From Pocillopora verrucosa (lineage: Eukaryota > Cnidaria > Anthozoa > Scleractinia > Pocilloporidae), in the NCBI RefSeq assembly GCF_036669915.1, contig NC_089314.1, forward strand, positions 2,614,620 through 2,678,619: a stretch of 64,000 nucleotides of DNA, read 5' to 3'. The notes under the pieces are model-generated. The model saw only the letters and a program-made list of their open reading frames with translations, was not told the DNA's origin and made no database searches. Numbering within the stretch: position 1 is the first letter of the stretch; each line of letters begins with the position of its first letter. A program made the position numbers and the translations under genes. Shown in pieces: positions 45,971-58,094 of the stretch.

Positions 45971-48597
45971 GTAGTGAGCAGAAGTGAGAAAATAAGACAC
46001 GCTCTTCGATGAATCGGAATTTCCTGCTCTGGCTCGAAAAAGGAAAGGAAGAATTTTTATCGTAAAATCTTGTTTAGTGGTTATCCCCGCGCACGCCAGC
46101 CTATCGCGTCCTATTTAAGTAAAAACAAACTTTTCGAAATATTCAAAAGTTGTTCATGTCATATGATAAAATGCTTATTGACTGAGTCAAGTCGTACATA
46201 ATCCCAATTTACACAAATGAAGTTACCGCTTTTCCCAGGTTAGAAATCTTTGATAAACACTGCAGTTTATATGATAATTTGCATTTATCAGTCGGACCAG
46301 CTGAACTTTCCCAGCTTCAGTGTTTTTCTTGCAAAATGACAGTTTTCTCAAGAGCTTGAGGGCTATGCCGAATAATAGACTATTCATTCTTTTTAATACC
46401 TCGCATTTCAACTTACCACCTGCTACAAGTTACACGTGACAATAGGCCAGATATGTAACTAATAAAAATGCTGATGAAAATTCGTAATCAAGCTCACGCA
46501 AGTGAAGAGTAATTTTTTGGGGTTATCTTTCAATGAAAAAGACGGAGTATTTCGAAAACGGCAAACTTATATGTAATTCGGCAGAATAAAAAAATTTTTT
46601 TTTCTTGAAATCATAGTCAAACATACAGATGTTTCAGTCTTTATTACATTTGTTTAGGCTTTCGTTCAGCAATGTGTGTTTGCAGACGTCACTATGAGGA
46701 AGTTAAAAATACATCAAACGCTCCTGTCCCCTCCGCTGTTACCTTAAAAATGGGCATAGGCAAGGAAAGGCCTTTCTTACACTGAAAGTTTATAGAAAAT
46801 GAACAGTAATTGTGGTATTTAAAAGGAAAAAGGCATTTTGCATTAAGAAGAACCTCAATTTGGATGAGGTTATCGTGAACTTTGGATACAAAGTATAAAT
46901 TAGCCACTTCAATACCGTTTTGGGGAAATTTTCCTGTGGAACTAAGGTTAGTTGCAGATAATATCTCCAGTAATACATTTTTCGCTTTTTAAACCTGATT
47001 TTTAGCTCTAAAAAAAGGCCACTCTCTCTCTGCACTTTGACGGGTAAAGACTGGTAGAAAAACAATAGCTCCAACCTTGCAAGGAAGTTTGACCGCGTTG
47101 AGCTATTATAAGTACCGTTCCATATTCTTCTTTGATCTGACTTGTTTTCATCGAATCTCAGCGTAAGGTAAAGCTTTCGCTAGGACTAAGTAGAATCATC
47201 GGTGAATGCTTAAACCAGCAAAAACTTTTGCTTGGATCGCGGACAGTACACATAATTGTCGCAAACTCCTCGCATAGGAAAATTCGAAGTACGCAACTAA
47301 CTCGCTGCCAGCTGTTCCTTGAAGCAAATAAAATAAGAACTTTAGTGTTCTTTACTAGAAATTTTGAGAAATTTGGTCGAGCGCTCTGATTCTTATCGTG
47401 AGAAAAAGTTTAAAGCTAGGCGACAAAAGTGTGAAGTAAACCCTATAAATGATAGGCAGTTATAAACTTAACAGGAAAATTATGACGATACGGAGAAAAT
47501 ATAAAAGTAATATGAATTGGCGCCTTCAGCTGATATGTTCAATCCAAGCTTCATGAGAAGTAAATGTGGAAACAAACTAGTGGAACTTTTCGGCAGACGG
47601 GTGTTAACGACAATAAAAATAATAATAATATTAACAATGATGAAGCAAACGATGATTATGATTGTAATCACAAAATAGAAAAACAGGAACAAAGAAACAG
47701 AGAAAACAGGTTTGACAGCTTACATTTATCTTTAAACGTTCGCTTGTCATTAATACTGTTTCTAATTTGAATAAATTGTAAGTAGTTGCTTGCGCCTACA
47801 TCAACAAAATACTTATTGCATGTACAGAGTTTATGGATGGGTTATATCTGTGGGAGATTAAAAAAAGTATCCGTTGATTGCAAAGGGAGACAATACGACT
47901 GTACAAGTTTAAAACTCGAACGGAAATATTAAATATGTTTATTTTTTTCTGTTGAGCAATAACTTGCGGTTTGGACATACAAAAGAATTGGAAACGCATG
48001 CTAAATTACACACCTGTATTTTACCTACAAAATCAAAAAAAAAAAAAAAAAAAAAAAAGGTAGTTTGAGATTCTCTAGCGATACAGTCACTCCATCAGGA
48101 ACGATTATTCAGCTTATAGAAATGCGTAGGCATTTTACGAGTTACCAGTATAATGTTTCATATTCAGTGTATTCTTCACTTGTCGTTAGGGTTTAAATAT
48201 TAGGGTAGTATTCAAAGCAATTACATGTTAAGGAAGTAATGTGATTGTAACGCTGCCGTTAATCTTCACACGTCTTCATAAACCTCACTGTTACCTTGCT
48301 TGGTATTGGATAAACTTACAATTTGAGAGGACGAGACTACGTTGGGTCACGCGGTTGAAAGACAAAAAAAGCCAATAAATAAACGAATATATAAATGATA
48401 AATAGATAAATGATTACAAGTATATTTCGACAGTTCACAAACCCTGAGAGCGAATTAAAGGTGCGGGTGATGTAGTTTGCCGCGAAAGGGGAAAAGGCAC
48501 TATTTTCATTTTGTTAATCTCCATCTCTCTTCATTAATTTGTTTATTCATTTACTCAATTATTTGCTTTTTAATTTCTTCTATTTTCAGAAGGTGCT
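45971..48597. repeat. Flanking unit I, right part (D1 upstream region)
   Basis: Matches 53203-56906 and 60527-64000. Relative to those units about 1.0-1.2 kb is missing at 47418, with the junction at shared CTA(G) sequence. The lost piece includes the receptor-upstream module. An AAT-rich stretch at 47564-47770 stays open in all copies but looks like low-complexity DNA. Confidence 0.8.
48035..48058. repeat. Poly(A) run, 24 bases
   Basis: Uninterrupted A run. The counterpart before D2 (about 56398-56437) is interrupted. Confidence 0.85.
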
Positions 48598-49611
48598 ATG
48601 TTAAACTTAGAGCTACCAAGCCGAAGCTTACCTGCTGTCATAACTGAGGCAATTGCATGCGTTTCATTGAACATCACAACCATCATTGGAAACAGTCTGG
48701 TTTGTATAGCAGCATACAGAAGCACAAACCTGCGATCAACCACCAACCTGTATATCATTGCTTTAGCGGTCAGCGATCTGCTGTGTGGAACGGTAGAGAT
48801 AACGTTAGCTTCTGCAACGCTGATCATCGGAAGATGGGCCTTTGGCGACGCTTTATGCCAATTTCAAGGCTTTATCGATATGTTCACCTTTCACGCGACG
48901 CCAGCAACACTTGGTTTGACAGCAATTAACCGCTACGTGAAAATTGTAAAGACAAGCCATTACAAGAGGATTTTTTCGCCCCGCAGATCTAAGATATGGC
49001 TGAGTTGCTTGTGGCTTTCCCTTGCACTTTACCTGTTGATTGCTCGAGTCACAAACTGGGTTAAAATCGATTTTATTCAAGGCTACGCAGTGTGCTCCTT
49101 TGATTACCCAACTAATGTAAGTCGAATCGTTCATTATTCCATCACTGTCGCATTATTTTTTGTTTTACCGTTGTGTGTCGGCATTTTCTCTTATTATAAG
49201 ATATTTCTGAAAACCCATGAGCATCAACAGAATGTGGTGTCATCGCTACGGAACTGTACTGACAATACTGCAATAAGCAACACAGTGAAAGAAATAAAGC
49301 TTACTCGAATGTTGCTCCTTGTGGCAGCGGGATTTTTGTGTTGCTGGATACCAATGTGGGCACTTGTCCTCTGGTTTCGCTTTTCCCCTGAAACCAGCTC
49401 AAGAATTACAGCAATGCTTGTTATTTTTTTCTCTTATCTGAGTGCTGCAATCAATCCCATTATTTACGCCTTTACAAATGGCGAGTTCCGCAGGGAGTTT
49501 CGCAAACTGCTCTGTTGCCGCCGTGAAAGGTCAACAATTGTGCCAAAGAAAGCTGCTGCGTTTACTACCAACGATCACGTCGAACGAGAGGAACAAGAAG
49601 CAAATTTTTAA
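48598..49611 (+). CDS. Receptor D1: intact class A GPCR
   Basis: 337 residues, no interruptions. TM1 with G31-N32, TM2 with D60, the TM3 cysteine at 87, N-R-Y 111-113, TM5 P191, C-C-W-I-P 248-252, N-P-I-I-Y 286-290, helix 8 ending in C306-C307 (probable palmitoylation) and a 30-residue charged tail. The start is unusual within the family (M-L-N-L instead of M-S-N-L). A splice acceptor CAG ends at 48589, eight bases before the ATG. By hand alignment about 35 residues differ from D2 (roughly 90% identity), concentrated in TM2-ECL1-TM3, ECL2-TM5 and the start of TM7. The upstream module kept by D2 is deleted here, so expression may differ or be lost. Ligand unknown; not an opsin (no TM7 lysine). 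Confidence 0.9.
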   Translation: MLNLELPSRSLPAVITEAIACVSLNITTIIGNSLVCIAAYRSTNLRSTTNLYIIALAVSDLLCGTVEITLASATLIIGRWAFGDALCQFQGFIDMFTFHATPATLGLTAINRYVKIVKTSHYKRIFSPRRSKIWLSCLWLSLALYLLIARVTNWVKIDFIQGYAVCSFDYPTNVSRIVHYSITVALFFVLPLCVGIFSYYKIFLKTHEHQQNVVSSLRNCTDNTAISNTVKEIKLTRMLLLVAAGFLCCWIPMWALVLWFRFSPETSSRITAMLVIFFSYLSAAINPIIYAFTNGEFRREFRKLLCCRRERSTIVPKKAAAFTTNDHVEREEQEANF

Positions 49612-49842
49612 TTCTAGTGAATTTGTGTGAGTAAGACATCCTCTTTTAAAAACAGTACAGAAAAGTTATTCCATCCTTTTTTATCTCTTTTATTACTGTT
49701 GCTTTTTGTTATTGCTGTTTCTTGCTGTTGGTCGGTTTTGTTTTGTTTTCTACTATACTTGGGCTCAGATTTCTCAGAGAGGCAAACGCGAGGGAAACAA
49801 GTCGGATAATTTATAGACGCCTTAAAAAAGAGAAAGCGGTAA

Positions 49843-49921
<79 letters not shown>

Positions 49922-52202
49922 ATATCGCCTTTTTGAAATTTCAAACAAACCTGAATAAAAAAATCAAATTACTGGCCTCGACTTGAGTAGTGTTTTTTGA
50001 GGTGCTGATTTAGTTATTGTTTGCCAAAGAAAGCTTCTTAGATGTCGAAAGCGATGTTGCTCGCACCAATCAGACCGCGCTGTCTAATATTATAAACCAT
50101 TTATGGTGACTTCTCCTTGCCTAGTGCTGAACACGAGAAGACGATATCAGTTCACTTCTAAATTGTGGAAGGGTTGTGAGTACGAATTGGATAGATTTTG
50201 CTATGCGTGCGGTGAAAATACAATGAACTGAATTTGAATACTAGATTGAATAATCTGATAGCAAACACGATATAACAGCGTTCAGTGTAACCTTTTGCTT
50301 CTTCGAAATTTTTTATTTATAACGTGAAAGCTTTTGTCCTTAACCGATTAGTTTCAGATCCAAGGGCATGATGGTTAAAAGGAAAATAAATTAATTTTAT
50401 TCGACTTTCCGTTTGTTAACAGCCAGCTTCTAAAGCAGAATAACTTTCCCCTGAGTTTCTCTTTCTGATGCCTGTGATGTAATCAGCGACTTATTCGTTA
50501 TCATCGAACATAGATTTTTTCTAAACTCATAACAAATTGGTACAAAATGCTTTTAGTTGATTAGAGGTGACACCCAGTCGTTTATGAAAAACTACAAGAG
50601 GACCAGAAAAACCCCAGTTCGCAAAGAAAAAAAATGAAAGTTGCGGTTGAAAGAGTGCAATAACCTTTGGAGATATTTCACCCAACCATTTCCATGAATA
50701 ATTTTTCATATGCGCGCTTTCATTTGCAACCATGATTACAGCATAATTAATAGCCGCCTACTAAGAACGTTATAGGATATTTCGGAATCAGTTTCAGAAG
50801 TCTTTTACACTTAACAAAGAATCAAGAGAACGGAATTGATGCTCTCTGGGGTGATTGCTTTTTTTTTCTTTTACTGAGGCACTCCTACCACTCATCTGTC
50901 ATGGATAAGTGTGAATGCATTTTGTAAACGCTTTTAGTGGAACATGGGACGCCGAGATAAACCAAAGGTTAAAACATTTTCGTCGGAAAATGTCCTACAA
51001 AGACTTCAAATGCCGGCTGTTAGAGCTCCAAGTTCTATGCCCTTAAAGATGTATGCCGTAAAAATACCTATAGGAATAACTGTTATTCAAATCAAGTCCT
51101 CAACAATATCTTGTTTGCCAGACTTTAAAATTCCCTTTTACTTCTAGAAAGACACTAACTTATATGGGCTGAAATACAGACTTTCTTAACATAAATCAAT
51201 ATCAGTTTGATGTAGACAAGTTGATTCACCTGGTTCAAAGCTCTGCAGCCAGGTTATAAATTTACGAATGAAATGCTCTCCTAACATCGACATAGGCAAA
51301 TTTGAGCATAGACAACGTTGAAGTAGGAAAAAGGATACGAGCATTGACTAAGCGACATTCCCTAAAGAGAGGTATAAAAAATAACTTATATTTAGAGCTT
51401 TAAAGTTATGATACGTGGAGAAAATAAATAGAATTTGAAAAAAGAAGCCAGCAAAGAGTTAAAAATTAGCGCCTGACAATATCAATGACGTAACAGTGCT
51501 AATAAAAGCTCGCAACGATACCTGCAAGACTTTCTACGTCGACAAAATAGTTCCCGAGTAGATTTTGAGATGGAAAACATGTTAGAGGGAGATTTCGTTC
51601 GTCAACATAATTGCTTAGGACTCCTGTAGATGGCCTAAAGGTTTCGTTTTTTAAGGTTAGGCACATTTACTTTATATCATAGTGTTGCCTTGTCTTTGTG
51701 ATTACGATGGTGTGTTTTTCGTTTTTGTTGTTGTTGTTGTTTGTTTTTTTTTTTTGTTTGATTTGTTGATTTATTTATTAATTTTTTTTTTTTATTTTTG
51801 CATATCGTTTGCATACATTTTTCATATTTAAAAAAAAAGGGTGAAATGAGTACGCCCACTTTAAGACATTATTTCTCCGGACTGGTATAAGGGTTAGGGG
51901 TGAAATTTTTATGGGGATCTAAATTAAGAGTTGGCAAGATTTGTGCAATGTAAAGTACTACTCTTAACCTCATATTTTGTGCGAGATATCAGTTTTTGAT
52001 ATTTCGGTGCGCTCTCCCTTCTTAACTTATTATTCGAAAGTCATGTTTAAGCGGTTTTTTTGTCGATTTAACGAAAAGCATTGCAATGAAAACCACATTG
52101 GCGCAAAGTTAAGTTATTGGGCTTTAGTTAGGTGTGATTTTTATTTAGTTTCTAAGGTGGTAAAAGAATAAAGAGTCACATATCTTAACAATGAAATTAA
52201 GA
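49612..52202. other. D1 3' flank and intergenic DNA
   Basis: 49612-49790 matches the D2 flank and 49990-50520 resembles 20880-21350. The rest, including T-rich low-complexity DNA near 51720-51840, shows no gene I can support. Confidence 0.4.
49849..49919. repeat. (GA)n microsatellite, about 71 bp
   Basis: Uninterrupted GA dinucleotide run, absent from the D2 flank. Confidence 0.9.
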
Positions 52203-52350
52203 GATCCTCACAGCTAAGAACACTACTAAAACGAGTAGTTGTAAATAGGACCTGAAAAAAATTCAGGCTCGTACGGGAATTGAACCCATGACCTCTACGA
52301 TACCAGTGCAGCGCTCTACCAATTGAGCTAACAAGCCAACTGGAAGCTGA
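52203..52350 (-). mobile_element. tRNA-derived SINE, copy 1
   Basis: On the - strand, 52337 to 52266 forms a 72-nt tRNA-like head: GGCTTGT acceptor strand, an A box of the form TTAGCTCAATTGGTAGAGC, an anticodon arm with GGT in the loop (threonine-like), and the B box GGGTTCAATTCCC. It has no separate identity as a tRNA gene because it runs on into a non-tRNA body (TGAATTTTTTTCAGGTCCTA, then an ACTACT..AGTAGT hairpin), and a second copy with the same body follows. The A and B boxes would serve as an internal RNA polymerase III promoter. Confidence 0.8.
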
Positions 52351-52427
52351 TCAATGAATTGGGCCCAAATAAACATCCAAGTTAATGATGATTTTAGATA
52401 TATGAAAATTCATATATCTAAATATAT

Positions 52428-52555
52428 ATACTACTGAAACGAGTAATGGTAAATAGGACCTGAAAAAAAAAATTCAGGCCCGTACGGGAACATGACCTCT
52501 GCGATGCCGGTGCAGCGCTCTACCAATTGAGTTAACAAGCCAACTGGGAGCTAGT
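52428..52555 (-). mobile_element. tRNA-derived SINE, copy 2 (B box deleted)
   Basis: Same head and body as copy 1, with the head at 52541-52477 on the - strand. About eight bases are missing from the B box, so internal promoter function should be impaired. It lies directly left of flanking unit II. Confidence 0.8.
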
Positions 52556-52570
52556 CAAAATTTAGATATA

Positions 52571-53109
52571 TAGCTACGCGAAGGAAACCTTTGTGAGTCC
52601 CTCAAGGATCGTCGGCTATCAGAAAGTTCAATCTCAATTCAGTTATGATTCAGAAAAAAGAATTAATCCTTTCACACACACAGGAAAATGTTGATATTAT
52701 GACGAGCCGCCTTACCTGGGACATTTTTATAACAAAGGACGCTATTTGAGACGGCATGTTCCCGCTTCTACTTATTTTGTCTAAGTGTGAGCTTGGGGCT
52801 TGAAATAAATTTATCTCATGAACTTTTCTTTACCTAGGGACATTTTTATAACGAAGGACGCTATTTAAGACGGTACGTTGCTGCTCCTATCGAGTGAGAT
52901 TGTGTCTTGAACTAAATTTATCTCATGAAAAAAATTATGTAAATCAGAAATTTATCCGGGAATCCTAATGACACAATTGTAAAACCGCTCTTGTCTCCCC
53001 AAACCTGGAAAAAATTCGTTTAGTAACGAAGATTAATTGATTACAAAGATCTTTAAGCTGTTCTTTTCATTGTCAGGCTTGATAGGTGCGGTGTCCAAGC
53101 AAGCAAATT
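52571..53109. repeat. Flanking unit II, left part
   Basis: Matches 38311-38860 and 59751-60290, including the 119-bp tandem repeat (starts at 52721 and 52840). It breaks off into a MITE-like element at 53110, and about 330 bp present in units I and III are missing. Confidence 0.8.
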
Positions 53110-53202
53110 TATAATATAGCTAGTAAATTTGTCCAATGAAATTCAATTGCGTGAGCGTGCTTCATTTTCCTATTGTTAGACAAATTTACGTGCTATGTTA
53201 TA
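53110..53202. mobile_element. MITE-like element, 93 bp
   Basis: Terminal inverted arms of 24 bases (53110-53133 and 53179-53202), matching at 21 of 24 positions, around a 45-base centre. It is absent from units I and III and stands exactly where those units contain other DNA, so an insertion with deletion occurred here. No clear target duplication seen. Confidence 0.65.
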
Positions 53203-56200
53203 ATCTTTTTGTGTGGTTATTCCCGCGCACGCCACCCTATCGCGTCCTATTTAAGTAAAAACATACTTTTCGAAATATTCAAAAGTTATTCATGGTCATA
53301 TGATAAAATGCTTATTGACTGAGTCAAGTCATACAGAATCCCAATTTACACATATGAAGTTGCCGCTTTTTCCGGTTAGAAATCTTTGTTAAACACCGCA
53401 GTTTATATGACAGTTTGTATTTATCAGTCGGACCAGCTGAATTTTCACAACTTCAGTGTTTTTCTAGCAAAATAATAGTTTTCTCAAGAGCTTTGGGGCT
53501 ATGCCGAATAATAGACAATTCATTCTTTTTAATAACTCGCCTTTCAACTTACCACCTGCTACAAGTTACACGTGACAATAGGTCAGATATGTAACTAATA
53601 AAAATGCTGATGAAAATTCGCAATCAAGCTTATGCAAGTATAGATTAATTTTCTTGGGTTACCTTCAATGAAAAAGACGAAGTATTTCGAAAACGGCAAA
53701 CTTATATGCACTTCGACAGAATAAAAAACTACTTATTTTTTTTCTTGAAATCATAGTCAGACATACAGATGTTTCAGTCTTTATTGCATTTGTGTAGGCT
53801 TTCGTTCAGCAATTGTGTGTCTTGCAGACGTCACTATGAGGAAGTTAAAAATACATCAAACGCTCTTGGCCCTTCCGCTGTTACCTTAAAGATGGGCATA
53901 GGCATAAAAAGGCCTTTCTTACCCTGAAAGTTTATAGAAATGAGCAAAAATTGTAGTATTTAAAAGAAAAAAGGCATTTTGAACCAAGAAGAACCTCAGT
54001 CTGGGTGAGATAATCGACAACTTTGAAAACAAAGTATGAATTAGCCACTTCAAAACCGTTTTGGGGAAATTATCCTGTGGAATTAAGGTTAGTTACAGAT
54101 GACATCTAATAACCCATTTCTCGCTTTTTAAACCCAATTTTTAACTCTAAAAAAAGCCACACTCTCTGCACTGTGACAGGTAAAGACTGGTAGAGTTAAA
54201 AAGACAATAGCTACAACCTTGCAAGGAAGTTTGACCGCCGTTGAGCTATTATAAATACCGTCCCATATTCTTCTGTGATCTGACTTGTTTTCATCGAATC
54301 TCAGCGTAAAGTAAAGCTTTCGCTAGATCTAATTAGAATTATCAGTGAACGCTTAAACTGGCAAAAACTTTCGCTTGGATCGCGGACAGTTCACATAATT
54401 GTCACAAACTCCTCGCATAAGAAATTCGAAATACGCAACTAACTCGCAGCCAGCTGTTCCTTGAAACAAATAAAATGAGAGCTTTAGAGTTCTTTACTAG
54501 CAATTTTGGAAAATTTGGTCGAGCTCTCTGAGTTCTTATCGTGAGACAAAGTTTAAAGCTAACGGCGCCACAAATAAATTCAGCGGCACATTCGTGACTT
54601 TATCAATCACCGAAGTAAGATAATTATTTTTCTTCAAACATTTTTGGTCAGGGGAAACAGGGAGTGACGTAATCGTCGATCTTTCTCAGGTACAGTAGTG
54701 GAACACCACATGTACATTTATTTATCAATTGTTCCCGCCATTTTCGTGGAAAGTCATTAAGCACCGCACCACACTATTACTTGTGATTAACAACTTTTCG
54801 AGTGCATGTTTTCCCAACGTTCCGAGTTGGGTATTACGCTGGTAAACCGACAGAAAGTGTGGGTTATTGCTTTTATAAAATAAAATTAAAACAAAACATA
54901 TTATGTGTCAAATTTCTCTGGGTTACCGATGCAATGACGATAGGTTTTTGACCAATTCCGTTTATTTATAAAGCCTGATAACACAACGGTCTGGGAAATG
55001 TTGAAATAAAAAATGTTGGATGAATGAATGTATTCAGGCCTTAGGCAAAAACAATAATCCATTAGTAGTTGTGTCTTTAAGACCTATTGCAAACAGCTTT
55101 CCCCCTCACCTGCAGCTGTCACTTTTTTATGTAAGAAAAGAATAAAAAAAAGGCGTCGATTTTGTACGTATTGGAAAAGACAAGTATAAAGCAAACTATA
55201 AAGGAGCCTAAGTTTCCAAAGAAACTGTGGTGCTGCGACGGCGGGGAAAAGCTGACGTTTGACTGGCTTTAGGAACACCTCGCTCAATTCTGTGTCTGAA
55301 CGCTGGAAGTTACAAAGACCCTCTATGAAAACAGTTTTAAGTAAGGGAGGATACGACGACTATTCAATAAAAAGATTACTTTTAACTTTAAACTGATTAA
55401 TAAAGCCTTCATTTACCATGTTTCTATCTATTAACACTGAATTCAGGGTAGACTGAAAACGCAAAAGAGTTTCAGAAATAGAATGACATATCTTGACACT
55501 TCCCTTGATGATGCCCCAACCGAAGGCAATAAATGATTACCGTTTTGTGTATCATCCAACATTTTATTTTTCTTAGGTCAATTCTACTCAGACGTTATCA
55601 AAATACACCTTTTGGAGCCCATATGCATTGTTTAAGATTTGTTGAGAGAAAGGAGAATTTTCAAAATTTAGTCAGAAAGCTTGCATGGACAGCTTAAGTT
55701 TTCGATCGATTTCAATTCAAGCAAAACATTCAATTACTAAAATAATTTATTTGGGCGATAACAGTTTGAAGGATGCCCTATAAATGTTCGTCAATTTTAA
55801 ACTTAATCTATATATGCAAATTAACGTCCTCTGTAACAGGAAAATTATGTCGATACGGAGAAAATATAAAAGTAATATGAATTGGCGCCTTCAGCTGATA
55901 TGTTCGATCCAAGCTTCCTGAGAAGTAAATGTGGAAACAAACTAGTGGAACTTTTCGGCAGACGGGTGTTAACGTTAATCATAAGAATGATAATATTAAC
56001 AATAATGAAGAAAACGATGATTATGATTGTAATCACAAAATAGAAAAAAATGAACAAAGAAATAGAGAAAACAGGTTTGACGGCTTACATTTATCTTCAA
56101 ACGTTCCCTTGTCATCAATACTGTTTCTAATTTAAATAAATTGCAAGTTGCTTACGCCTACATCCACAAAATACACATTGCATGTACAGAGTATGTGGAT

Positions 56201-56906
56201 AGCTTATACCTGTCGGAGATTAAAAAAAAGTATGCGTTGATTGCAAAGGGAGACAATACAACTGTACTAGTTTAAAACTCAAACGGAAATATTAAATATG
56301 TTTATTTTTTCCGTTGAGCCTTAACTTGCGGTTTGGATATACAAAAGAATTGGAAACGCATGCTAAATTACACAGCTGTATTTTACCTACAAAATGGAAA
56401 AAAATAAAATAAAATAAAAAAAACAGAAAAAAAAAAGGTAGTACGAGATTCTCTAGCAATACAGTCACTCGATCAGGAACGATTATTTAGCTGATAGAAA
56501 TGCGTAGGTATTATACGAGTTACCAGTATGATGTTTTGTATTCAGTGTAGTATTCAAAGCAATTATATGTTAAGGAAGTAATGTGATTGTAACGCTGCCG
56601 TTAATCTTCATACGTCTTCATAAACCTCACTGTTCCCTTGCTTGGCATTGGATAAACTTACAATTCGAGAAGACAAAAAGCCACTAAATAAACGAATATA
56701 TAAATAATAACTAGATAGATGATTACAAGTAGATTTCGACAGTTCACAAACCCTGAGAGCGAATTAAAGGTGCGGGTGATGTAGTTTGCCGCGAAAGGGG
56801 AAAAGGCATTATTTTCATTTTGTTAATCTTCATCTCTCCTTACATATTTGTTTATTAATTTACTCAATTACTTGCTTTCTAATTTCTTATATTTTCAGAA
56901 GGTGCT
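53203..56906. repeat. Flanking unit II, right part (D2 upstream region)
   Basis: Matches 46076-48597 and 60640-64000. It contains the receptor-upstream module at 55286 and, just before it, a TATA-like TATAAAG near 55185. Confidence 0.8.
55286..55340 (+). promoter_or_regulatory. Receptor-upstream module of D2 (putative first exon)
   Basis: AATTCTGTGTCTGAACGCTG, GAAGTTACAAAGACCCTC, AAAACAGTTTTAA, donor GTAAGG (GT at 55341). The acceptor is CAG at 56896-56898, eight bases before the D2 ATG, giving a predicted 1,558-bp leader intron. Confidence 0.55.
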
Positions 56907-57917
56907 ATGTCAAACTTAGAGCTACCAAGCCGAAGCTTACCTGCTGTCATAACTGAGGCAATTGCATGCGTTTCATTGAACATCACAAGCATCATTGGAA
57001 ACAGTCTGCTTTGTATAGCAGCATACAGAAACACAAACCTGCGATCAACAACAAACCTGTATATCATTGCTTTAGCGGTCAGCGATCTACTGTGTGGAAC
57101 AGTAGACATGACGTTAGCTTCTGCAACGCTGATCATCGGAAGATGGGACTTTGACAACGCTTTATGCCAATTTCAAGGCTTTTTTGATATGTTCGCCTTT
57201 CAGGTGACCCCAGCAACTCTTGGTCTGACAGCAATTAACCGCTACGTGAAAATTGTAAAGACAAGCCATTACAAGAAGATTTTTTCGCCCCGCAGATCTA
57301 AGATATGGCTGAGTTGCTTGTGGCTTTCCCTTGCACTTTACCTGTTGATTGCCCGTGCCACAAATTGGGTTAAAATCGATTTTAGTCAAAGCTATGCAGT
57401 GTGCTCCTTTAATTACCCAACTAATGAAAGTCAAATCGTTCATTATTCCATCACTGTCGGATTACTTTTTGTTTTACCGTTGTGTGTCGGCATTTTCAGT
57501 TATTATAAGATATTTCTGAAAACCCATGAGCATCAACAGAATGTAGTGCCATCGCTACGGAACTGTACTGACAATACTGCAGTAAGCAACACAGTGAAAG
57601 AAATAAAGCTTACTCGAATGTTGATCCTTGTGGCAGCGGGATTTTTGTGTTGCTGGATACCAATGTGGGCACTTGTCCTCTGGTTTCGCTTTTCCCCTGA
57701 AACCAGCTCAAGAATTACAGCATTGCTTGCCATGTTTTTCTTTTATCTGAGTGCTGTAATAAATCCCATCATTTACGCCTTTACAAATGGCGAGTTCCGC
57801 AGGGAGTTTCGCAAACTGCTCTGTTGCCGCCGTGAAAGGTCAAGAATTGTGCCAAAGAAAGCTGCTGCGTTTACTAGCAACGATCTCGTCGAACGAGAGG
57901 AACAAGGAGCAAACTAG
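56907..57917 (+). CDS. Receptor D2: intact class A GPCR
   Basis: 336 residues and uninterrupted. All class A landmarks are present: G31-N32 in TM1, D60 in TM2, C87 and the ECL2 cysteine at 166, N-R-Y 111-113, P191 in TM5, C-C-W-I-P 248-252, N-P-I-I-Y 286-290 and C306-C307 after helix 8. N-R-Y instead of D-R-Y and the short extracellular N-terminus resemble melatonin-type receptors, but the family is best called an orphan cnidarian class A group. The start is supported by the shared M-S-N-L-E-L-P-S-R-S and by the splice acceptor just before it. It is the only D gene in view with both an intact frame and the upstream module. The 3' flank is cut at about 58094 by a LINE tail. Confidence 0.92.
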   Translation: MSNLELPSRSLPAVITEAIACVSLNITSIIGNSLLCIAAYRNTNLRSTTNLYIIALAVSDLLCGTVDMTLASATLIIGRWDFDNALCQFQGFFDMFAFQVTPATLGLTAINRYVKIVKTSHYKKIFSPRRSKIWLSCLWLSLALYLLIARATNWVKIDFSQSYAVCSFNYPTNESQIVHYSITVGLLFVLPLCVGIFSYYKIFLKTHEHQQNVVPSLRNCTDNTAVSNTVKEIKLTRMLILVAAGFLCCWIPMWALVLWFRFSPETSSRITALLAMFFFYLSAVINPIIYAFTNGEFRREFRKLLCCRRERSRIVPKKAAAFTSNDLVEREEQGAN

Positions 57918-58094
57918 TCTAGTGTATTTGTGTTAGAAAAACATCCTCTTTTAAGAACAGTACGGAAAAGTTATTCCATTCTTTTTTATCTTTTTTATTA
58001 CGGTTGCTTTTTGTCATTGCTGTTTCTTGCTGTTGGTCGGTTTTGTTTTGTTTTCTACTATGCTTGGGCTCAGATTTCTCAGAGAGGCAAACAT

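Noticed and set aside
52266..52337. A tRNA-Thr (GGT) gene on the - strand
   Set aside because: The anticodon stem has a mismatch next to the loop, the sequence continues into a repeated body, and a second damaged copy lies alongside. A SINE explains this better.
31524..57917. The receptors as opsins
   Set aside because: The TM7 position of the retinal-binding lysine holds tyrosine in all intact copies.
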